DNA from: Pseudomonadota bacterium | GTDB lineage: Bacteria > Pseudomonadota > Gammaproteobacteria > Pseudomonadales > Halieaceae | Reading direction: 5' to 3' | Assembly: GCA_030591305.1 (NCBI GenBank) | Contig: JAUVBI010000165.1 | Location: forward strand, 1-7,069 | Length of the DNA: 7,069 bases | Part shown: piece by piece, positions 1 through 4,628 of the stretch | Numbering within the stretch: position 1 is the stretch's first letter | Layout: every line of letters begins with the position of its first letter | The notes under the pieces: model-generated | Told to the model about the DNA's origin: nothing | What the model saw: the letters and a program-made list of their open reading frames with translations, nothing else | Databases searched by the model: none | Made by a program: the position numbers and the translations under genes

Positions 1-133
1 CTGGGCGCGGCTCACCTAGCTGCTTTTTAAGCGCTTGCGATGTAATACCTATCGCTTCAGCCGCCGCATTGAACGTGCAGCGTGTTTTTACTTCGTTTAG
101 GTAATCAACTACCACGGTAATTTTGTCCTGCAC
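1..133 (-). CDS. Small helix-turn-helix-like protein, N-terminal part (runs off left edge)
   Basis: Forty-four codons are visible from a GTG start at 133, continuing past position 1. The start is supported by a clean AAGGAG ribosome binding site on the minus strand (plus 143-148), nine bases upstream. The peptide begins MQDKITVVVDYLNEV and continues with an Ala-rich helix, a Gly turn and a second helix (about residues 23-39: NAAAEAIGITSQALKKQLG), the layout of a Cro/XRE-type helix-turn-helix. This suggests a small DNA-binding protein, but the family is not recognised with certainty and the C-terminal half is missing. It lies downstream of the HEPN-like relic on the same strand, separated by a spacer of about 50 bp, and could be co-transcribed or be its own unit. 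The function is inferred from the HTH-like pattern only. Confidence 0.6.
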   Translation of the reverse strand, partial: MQDKITVVVDYLNEVKTRCTFNAAAEAIGITSQALKKQLGEPRP

Positions 134-199
134 TACAAGATGCTCCTTGTATAGTTAACAGTTAATTCAATAGCCTCGCACATTATATCACTTCGAAAC

Positions 200-242
200 C
201 TGACCAGATTCCGCTTGGTGCCAAGAGCGGACGCTCGGCCAA
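200..242 (+). repeat. Diverged ~42-bp repeat, left copy
   Basis: The segment starting CTGACCAG and ending CGGCCAA aligns with 1625-1666 at about three quarters identity (32 of 43 columns by hand), with one gap and a shared GGTGCCA core. The left copy also contains an imperfect palindrome (CCG-CTTGG-TG-CCAAG-AG-CGG, 211-230). It lies in the same orientation as the other copy, and the two bracket the HEPN-like and DUF5677 genes. The family of element is not recognised. Confidence 0.5.
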
Positions 243-301
243 GGTGCAAAGTGCGCGGAACTTTGTCCCGCTTGAACTCCTTTTTAGAGCCCTCATTACT
301 C

Positions 302-322
302 CGATGACCGATGATCGATGAT
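302..322. repeat. 7-bp tandem repeat, three units (CGATGAY)
   Basis: The sequence reads CGATGAC, CGATGAT, CGATGAT without gaps. It falls at the 3' end of the HEPN-like frame. The unit length is not a multiple of three, so gain or loss of one copy shifts the frame. With two copies instead of three the gene would stop at 298-296. Confidence 0.8.
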
Positions 323-817
323 CCCACACCAGTCTTGCGAACTCTACTGATGCCGCGCCAAGTTCAACAAGTTTATCGCTGAGAGCCGGAAACTGCTTTA
401 AGTCAAATTGAAATTCTTGCACCTCCTGAGTGTCCTTTTGTACATTTAACTTAATGTAGCTATACACCCCGTCTCGCTGGGTAACTTCTGAAATAGCACC
501 GTGTATGAGAACGTGCCTCATCTCTGACAGGCATTCAAAGTCATCGCTCAGTTTCGCTGCGAGTTCCAAAAGAGATGGGCTATATGCTGGTGCATCCAAG
601 CACTTTTTTATGAATTCTAGTTTTGGGGCAAGCATTTTTTGGCATACGCTTGGCGTACGAGGCCCCATGATACTTTTGATATAGCGTGGACACCGCTAAA
701 TCTAAAGACTGCTCAGCTTGACCCCATTGCACTACTACAAATCCGACCGTCGTATATAGATTGTTTAAATCTTCACTAATATTTTTCATCAGTGGCTTGT
801 CGCTTTTGATTCAATTG

Positions 818-1510
818 TTAGGGGCCATTAAAAACACCCTCTTTTCCAGTTTCTAGAGTACTGTGGATGGCCTTGCTCGCTCGTTTAAGGAACTCTTGGC
901 ATACCATTAAGTGCTTATCATCATCGGCGTTTTCAAATTTTGTAAAAGCAACCACTTTAAAATCATCGCTATCCTCGCTGATTTGTATGTGCCGTCCTTG
1001 CAATGATCGAATGTTGTTGTGAGATTCCGAGCACAAAAAGTTGTAAATTGACCGATATTCCTTCTCCATCCCCACGTTTCTAAATTTTTCCAATTGCTTT
1101 AAAACTTGGTGGCCATCTTGACACAGTTGCTCTAGTTCATTCTGCCACTCTGCGATTTGATTGTCAAAATCTTCAAGATTCGCCATCCCTTTTAGGTAAG
1201 GATTCTCAAGAGTCCCGGCTTCCTTTATTGCTCTCAACCACTCTTGGATATAGCTTGCATCCATGTTGTAGCAATACTCTGGGTTTTGTTCTAAGTTTTT
1301 TAGGTCTACATACGCTTCTAGTAATGTGCGGTTCAAAATAGGGATTCCCACGCCTTTCCCGCTCTTAGCAAGACAAATTAGTGAGTCGGACAGTTCGACT
1401 ATCGTGCAGTACAAACACACCATGTAGAGGTGTAATTTATTCTTTCGATCAAAATTGAGGTGCGCAAAATTGTCGAATACTTTTGTCACTAATTCTGAGT
1501 ACGACTCCAT
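818..1510 (-). CDS. DUF5677-type protein, 230 aa
   Basis: This is a complete gene reading from ATG 1510 to TAA at 818-820. The ATG is preferred over the GTG three codons upstream (1519) because an AAGGTG ribosome binding site (plus 1517-1522) sits six bases before it. The protein is soluble and mostly helical. An N-terminal helical region is followed by the NRTLLEAYVDLKNL segment (about residues 60-73) and, near residues 157-165, FLCSESHNN. This pattern is what I recall of DUF5677 proteins, a family of unknown function found scattered on accessory DNA. A charged, probably coiled middle part (about 110-150) links the two. No signal peptide or membrane segment is seen. The HEPN-like gene follows 28 bp downstream on the same strand, so the two probably form a unit. 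No biochemical role can be stated; a defence or stress role is inference from context only. Confidence 0.75.
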   Translation of the reverse strand: MESYSELVTKVFDNFAHLNFDRKNKLHLYMVCLYCTIVELSDSLICLAKSGKGVGIPILNRTLLEAYVDLKNLEQNPEYCYNMDASYIQEWLRAIKEAGTLENPYLKGMANLEDFDNQIAEWQNELEQLCQDGHQVLKQLEKFRNVGMEKEYRSIYNFLCSESHNNIRSLQGRHIQISEDSDDFKVVAFTKFENADDDKHLMVCQEFLKRASKAIHSTLETGKEGVFNGP

Positions 1511-1535
1511 GTAGCGCACCTTAAAGCTTGATATA

Positions 1536-1578
1536 GAGAAATATTCTCATGGAAAACCGGATTCAAGAATTTCATGAG
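1536..1578 (-). promoter_or_regulatory. Nested inverted repeats upstream of the DUF5677 gene
   Basis: Two symmetric elements lie 26-68 bp upstream of the ATG at 1510. One is a perfect palindrome GAGAA-ATA-TTCTC (1536-1548). The other is a larger repeat, CTCATG(G)AAA at 1546-1555 against TTTCATGAG at 1570-1578, with one bulged base and a 14-base loop. On the minus strand a TTGAAT hexamer (1568-1563) lies inside the larger loop and AT-rich hexamers overlap the small palindrome, so this is a plausible promoter with an operator. The sigma-70 match is weak. Confidence 0.3.
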
Positions 1579-2070
1579 TGTCAACTTTGAGTAACCAACA
1601 GACCTGAATTCAAATCTATCATATCTGGCCAGGGTCTGCTCGGTGCCAGAAGTGGACATAGGCCAATCCTGATAAATTGCTGTGACTTCAGGTCCGCCTT
1701 CATCACATAAGGGACGGTTTTCGGTAGCAAATGGGGCTGTTTTCGACGTCCACTATGGGGCCAGAAGCAGATGCGGAAATACTTGATATTTCAAAAATAT
1801 CAGATGCCCGCTATCACTTTGGCGATATCCATCCACTCTTTACTGGGTATCCATCATGTCGGGGTAAAACCAGTAAGACAGTCGAGGTTTACAGGAAAAA
1901 AGTAATTAACAATGCAAGCTAACCAGGCGGCCAATCTAGTACATAAGGGCTAGAAAGCACAGAAATAGCTAGTCTTTGATATTTATTGCCAGTTTTTTAC
2001 AAGCAGGTAGTTATACGGATAGACAAGGAACTTTCATAATGTAGTCTGGATCATGAAGGTATTAAACGAT
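1579..2070. other. Intergenic stretch with degenerate repeats and a short hairpin, no supported gene
   Basis: No convincing gene is seen between the minus-strand DUF5677 gene and the PilZ gene. The stretch holds the right copy of the 42-bp repeat and looser look-alikes up to about 1770. It also holds a 7-bp inverted repeat, TGATATT / AATATCA with a 5-base loop (1784-1802). A 63-codon plus-strand frame (1731-1922) has no ribosome binding site and resembles nothing I know. Just before the PilZ gene a TTTACA hexamer (1996-2001) and CATAAT (2035-2040) could be promoter pieces, but their spacing does not form a standard pair. Confidence 0.5.
1625..1666 (+). repeat. Diverged ~42-bp repeat, right copy
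   Basis: This copy reads CTGGCCAG...GGTGCCAGAAGTGGAC...GGCCAA and aligns to 200-242 in direct orientation. The palindrome of the left copy is only partly kept here. Nearby sequence (about 1686-1770) has further loosely similar pieces (GGTCCGCCTT, GACGTCCAC, GGGGCCAGAAGC), suggesting a cluster of degenerate elements. Confidence 0.5.
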
Positions 2071-2090
2071 CTATAAAAAAGGGGAATTTT

Positions 2091-2630
2091 ATGTCTGAGA
2101 TACGCGCCGCTAATTTGGTTATTCGAACTCAAAACGACAAGATTGCATTTGAGATTCAGGGAAGTGCTAGTAACCATGCTGTCTTAGATTACAGAGAGTT
2201 ACCTCTAATCTTGGAGTTTTTCAATTCCTTCATCTACTCCCAAACGAATCGTCGGACTGGTTTTCGAATCGAATTGGCTCCCCTCGATCAGTACATCTCG
2301 AAGCGTTTTTATGTGTCAGTAAAAACTAATAACAAGCAGGTGCCAGTTAGGCCGATGGATATAAGCATTGCCGGGATTTATGTTGAATCTGAGCAGAATA
2401 TCGGTGAACCCGGCAAGACAGTCAGTATCAGCTTAAGCTACGACGACATGTCAGTAGAACTACCTGCTGTCATTGTTCGTCAAAACACATCTTGCACTTA
2501 CACGGCGCTTCGCTTCACCGGAGTGTGCAAGGAGAAAGAATTCGAGCCCCCCTCTAAATTGCAATCTATCTTTCATTCACTTGAAGCATTGTGGTTGGAA
2601 AAAAGCCTTAATTTAGAGTGGCCTCATTAG
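2091..2630 (+). CDS. PilZ-domain protein (probable c-di-GMP receptor), 179 aa
   Basis: The ATG at 2091 is preceded by an AAGGGGA ribosome binding site (about 2079-2085). The protein is cytosolic, with no signal or membrane segment. The PilZ signature is recognisable: DISIAG at residues 90-95 fits the D/NxSxxG motif, and R55-TGF-R59 fits the RxxxR motif about 30 residues before it, the two elements that hold c-di-GMP in known PilZ domains. After these come alternating beta strands ending VELPAVIVRQ...ALRFTGV (about 122-144), the usual closing strands, and a C-terminal helix (about 155-172). Residues 1-50 form a short N-terminal extension with an FFNSF segment. PilZ proteins act as c-di-GMP readouts in motility, surface attachment and polysaccharide control. 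The partner here is unknown. The lipoprotein gene follows 38 bp downstream and is probably in the same operon. The alternative would be a PilZ-fold protein that no longer binds ligand. Confidence 0.75.
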   Translation: MSEIRAANLVIRTQNDKIAFEIQGSASNHAVLDYRELPLILEFFNSFIYSQTNRRTGFRIELAPLDQYISKRFYVSVKTNNKQVPVRPMDISIAGIYVESEQNIGEPGKTVSISLSYDDMSVELPAVIVRQNTSCTYTALRFTGVCKEKEFEPPSKLQSIFHSLEALWLEKSLNLEWPH

Positions 2631-2668
2631 AAATTCGGGGAACTCAATTGTCCAACTTGGAGATCACT

Positions 2669-3037
2669 ATGAGGGGTGTTATTTTGATATGCACACTGTT
2701 GGTTGGTTGCACTATCAACAGGCCACCCGAGTACGAAAGTCCTGCTGTCGCTGCTGTCTGTGCGGCCAAAAATGGCGAAACGGTTACTGTGAGTTATCTC
2801 GGGAAGACGAAGCAGGTAAGAGTGAACATCGTTCCCTCATGGGATGAGCTATATAACATCTGCGGCAAAAAAACGGGTGGCGCCTGCGTGGAACTGGAGA
2901 CCGGCTTGATTCATATGCTCGATGATCGGCGCTGTGAGCAACATGCCAGCCATGAACTGGGGCATGTATTCGGTGTGCCTGGTCTGGACGCTTTTCACGA
3001 GATTGAGCAGCGACGTAGAGACTTTTACCGGCGCTGA
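2669..3037 (+). CDS. Short lipoprotein with zincin HELGH motif, 122 aa
   Basis: The start chosen is ATG 2669, with GGAG six bases upstream (2659-2662). The in-frame GTG at 2618 overlaps the PilZ stop and would add a polar leader. From 2669 the protein begins MRGVILICTLLVGC, a short lipoprotein signal with lipobox LVGC and Cys14 as the lipid-carrying residue, so the mature protein should be membrane-anchored outside the cytoplasm. Near the C-terminus HASHELGHVFGVPG contains HELGH (residues 95-99), the zinc site of zincin metallopeptidases. A third ligand could be Asp107 or His110 (GLDAFH) and is not certain. Four more cysteines (about 31, 65, 73, 89) could form two disulfides. The protein is very short for a protease, so it may be a minimal peptidase or a fold relative. 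It follows the PilZ gene closely, which suggests shared expression, perhaps surface or envelope remodelling under c-di-GMP; that link is inference. Confidence 0.72.
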   Translation: MRGVILICTLLVGCTINRPPEYESPAVAAVCAAKNGETVTVSYLGKTKQVRVNIVPSWDELYNICGKKTGGACVELETGLIHMLDDRRCEQHASHELGHVFGVPGLDAFHEIEQRRRDFYRR

Positions 3038-3116
3038 AGTTCTCCAGACGATAGTTTTAAGTTGTAACCCCTTTCAACCCCAGGTGATGTGGTGATCACA
3101 CTTTAAAATCTTGTAG

Positions 3117-3377
3117 TCGACCAATTATGTTGATACGGGTGGGGTCTCGGATCATGTCTTTGCCTTGTTTCACCTGTTGGGACTGAGTTTAGCGCCTCGG
3201 CTTAGGGATTTCCCAAGTCGACGTCTTGCCTGTTTTGGAAAAGCCAGCGTGTGGAAAGGCCTAGCACCCATCATAGGAAGACCCATTAACGAGGAGGCTG
3301 TACTGGGCCATTGGGATGACGCACTCAGGCTGGCTGTCAGCACTCAGCAGGGAGCCATCAAGCCCTCTGCTCTGTGA
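3117..3377 (+). pseudogene. tnpA: Tn3-family transposase (TnpA), internal fragment
   Basis: About 86 codons read in frame from a point just after a TAG (3114-3116) to TGA at 3375-3377. The text STNYVDTGGVSDHVFALFHL, followed by APRLRDFPSRRLACFGK, then APIIGRPINEEAVLGHWDDA and KPSAL, closely matches what I know of the C-terminal catalytic part of Tn3-family TnpA proteins. The DTGG Asp is probably one of the catalytic acidic residues of that family. The full transposase is near 1000 residues, so both ends are missing. No start codon, resolvase or Tn3-type terminal inverted repeat is seen nearby. It is a relic of a Tn3-type element and marks this region as past mobile DNA. It sits between the lipoprotein gene and the start of the GC-richer segment. 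Confidence 0.85.
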
Positions 3378-3542
3378 GATCCCGCTCAATTTTTGGGTCA
3401 ATTTCAATACTCACAATCTCAGTCTATACCACAAATGCCAATTTTCACCAGAAAAAACGTGCTCCTACGCGCACGCAGCTCAGATTTACAGGGGTTTCCC
3501 CTGGGCTATGCGCCACAGCGCGCCCTTTTCGGCCACCCTGCC
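3378..3542. other. Non-coding stretch after the transposase relic
   Basis: No gene is supported here. The stretch begins AT-rich just after the transposase fragment and becomes GC-rich towards 3540. It holds the perfect hairpin CAGGGG-TTT-CCCCTG (3489-3503), directly followed by the terminator-like hairpin listed separately. Several overlapping plus-strand frames of 80-90 codons cross it, but none has a ribosome binding site or a recognisable sequence. Confidence 0.5.
3503..3529 (+). terminator. Terminator-like hairpin with T-tract
   Basis: GGGC and GCGC (3503-3506, 3510-3513) pair with GCGC and GCCC (3518-3525) across a CACA loop with a TAT bulge, followed by TTTT (3526-3529). The shape fits a factor-independent terminator for plus-strand transcription. 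Together with the adjacent hairpin (3489-3503) it also lies just beyond the stop of the minus-strand coiled-coil gene, but no T-run exists in that direction. Confidence 0.35.
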
Positions 3543-3938
3543 CTATTCATCCTGTCTCTCTTCCAGCTTTGCCTGCATCTCAGCGACAGCTGTCTGAAGT
3601 GCCTCCAGATTACCACTGATCTTGTATTCTTCCTTATAGGCCTCGAATTCATTCTGAATCGATGACACTTTCGTTGTTTGGTCTTCCAAGGCAGTCGACA
3701 GCGACGAACACATGGCTGTCGTATCCACGAGATCCGACTCCAGTTTGCCTTTTTGCCCCTTCAGTTCCCTGATTGTCGCCTCCTGCTCGATCGCCTTCTC
3801 GCGATGTGTCTGGGCTTTATCGCTCACCTCCGCCAGCTGGTTGGAACATGTGGCCCGGAAAAATAAGCTTATCATCTGGCTGGCACACAATGCCTGATTA
3901 AGGTTGATTCCAGCCAACTCTGCCAGTATGTTGTGCAC
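3543..3938 (-). CDS. Coiled-coil protein of unknown function, start uncertain
   Basis: An open frame runs from an in-frame stop at 3965-3963 down to TAG at 3545-3543. The best visible start is GTG 3938, with no clear ribosome binding site; ATG 3878 is an alternative with none either. From about residue 33 (NQLAEVSDKAQTHREKAI) to the end (AVAEMQAKLEERQDE) the sequence is rich in Glu, Lys and Gln, with regularly spaced hydrophobic residues typical of a long coiled coil. A break at KISGN suggests a hinge before the last helix. Residues 1-32 are mixed and moderately hydrophobic (CASQMISLFFRATC) but do not make a clear signal or membrane anchor. It reads away from the plus-strand gene at 4009. It may be a true small gene, or the tail of a longer gene that lost its 5' end near the mobile-element relic. 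No function is proposed. Confidence 0.5.
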   Translation of the reverse strand: MHNILAELAGINLNQALCASQMISLFFRATCSNQLAEVSDKAQTHREKAIEQEATIRELKGQKGKLESDLVDTTAMCSSLSTALEDQTTKVSSIQNEFEAYKEEYKISGNLEALQTAVAEMQAKLEERQDE

Positions 3939-4008
3939 CTGCCCGGCCGGTATATCTTGAAACTACCGGCGTAGAGGCAGAACTGTCACAGATAAAGGAA
4001 TTCTCGTA

Positions 4009-4620
4009 ATGACCAAGACTATTAAAAAAATGACCAACACGATCCAAACCTGCCTGCTCGCGTTGATGGTATTAGCGCTGCCGATGGCGGCACAGGCAGA
4101 GAACCATGAAGAGGAAGAAGCCACAGGCCGTGCGGTAGCGGTAACCATGGAGGCCGTGGTAACTGACATCAACCTGGAGACCCGCCAGGTCACCCTGAAA
4201 GGTCCGCAGGGCAACAGCGTGACACTGACCGCGCGTGAAAAAGTCGTCAAGCTCGAAGACGTCAAAGTCGGTGATACCCTGGCCGCAACCTATATGGCGG
4301 CAATCGAGGGAGAACTGCGCGAGCCCACTGAAGAAGAATTGGCAAACCCCTGGGTTGTGGTTGAAGAAGGCGGGATGTCAGAAGAAGGCGCAGACCCGGC
4401 AATCGGCGCTGCCCGTATAATTCGCGCCGTATGCACCATAGAAGGAATGAATCGCGAGCTGGGCGCTGTCACTATCAAGGATCCAAATGGCAAGCTGCAC
4501 CTGATCGGTGGCGTAGAGCCCGAGAAGATGGACGGTGTAACCCTCGGCCAAACCATCGTGATCGTCTATGCCGAAGCGCTGGCGCTGACCCTGGAACAAA
4601 CAGCAAGCGAAGCCCAGTAG
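4009..4620 (+). CDS. Secreted protein with two tandem beta-rich modules, 203 aa
   Basis: ATG 4009 has an AAAGGA ribosome binding site nine bases upstream (3994-3999). The N-terminus is a classic Sec signal peptide: lysines, then CLLALMVLALPMAAQA, with cleavage likely after AQA at residue 30, leaving an acidic ENHEEEE start. The mature protein is periplasmic or secreted. It contains two copies of one small module, about residues 46-98 and 138-190. Each has an AVxT opening strand, a VT(L/I)K-P-G strand-turn, a V/MxxVxxGxT segment and a closing (A/V)xYxxA(L/I) strand. They are joined by an acidic linker (about 101-130) with EEGG and EEGAD. The pattern suggests an OB- or SH3-like small barrel, but I do not recognise the family or a ligand. 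Base composition matches the GC-rich right side. It converges with the helicase gene, with only 8 bp between stop codons. Confidence 0.75.
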   Translation: MTKTIKKMTNTIQTCLLALMVLALPMAAQAENHEEEEATGRAVAVTMEAVVTDINLETRQVTLKGPQGNSVTLTAREKVVKLEDVKVGDTLAATYMAAIEGELREPTEEELANPWVVVEEGGMSEEGADPAIGAARIIRAVCTIEGMNRELGAVTIKDPNGKLHLIGGVEPEKMDGVTLGQTIVIVYAEALALTLEQTASEAQ

Positions 4621-4628
4621 ATACATAT

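Larger units (their letters stand above)
183..789 (-). pseudogene. HEPN-like protein with R-x4-H motif, frame broken
   Basis: Translation starts at ATG 789 (MKNISEDLNNLY...) and reads well to about codon 51 (KRMPK). There the run of six A (plus 635-640) puts the ribosome out of frame. Removing one A joins it to the frame that continues MLAPKLEFIKKC and runs on as a convincing helical protein. The joined protein has an early VVVQWGQAEQSLD helix and a later SEMRHVLIHGAI segment, an R-x4-H motif as found in HEPN RNase domains. The sense of the protein ends around FARLVWDHRSS. After that the reading runs through a 7-bp tandem repeat (302-322) into repeat-like DNA as far as TAA at 183. Deleting one 7-bp unit would bring in a stop at 298-296 directly after WDHRSSE. 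The gene lies 28 bp after the DUF5677 gene and is probably co-transcribed. The HEPN assignment rests on this motif and overall shape. The breaks could be decay, sequencing error in the homopolymer, or slippage-based switching. Confidence 0.62.

Noticed and set aside
133..327. 64-codon minus-strand frame downstream of the HEPN-like gene
   Set aside because: It overlaps the 3' end of the HEPN-like frame and repeat DNA, has a biased basic composition and no recognisable domain. Its end overlaps the ribosome binding site of the next gene.
1731..1922. 63-codon plus-strand frame
   Set aside because: It has no ribosome binding site, begins inside repeat-like DNA and resembles no family I know; kept only as part of the intergenic description.
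3083..3100. Possible hairpin (GTGAT / ATCAC) after the lipoprotein gene as a terminator
   Set aside because: The stem is only five pairs and no T-run follows directly.
3957..4000. Promoter upstream of the secreted-protein gene (TTGAAA at 3957-3962)
   Set aside because: No -10-like hexamer is found at 16-18 bp spacing, and a sigma-E type match also fails.
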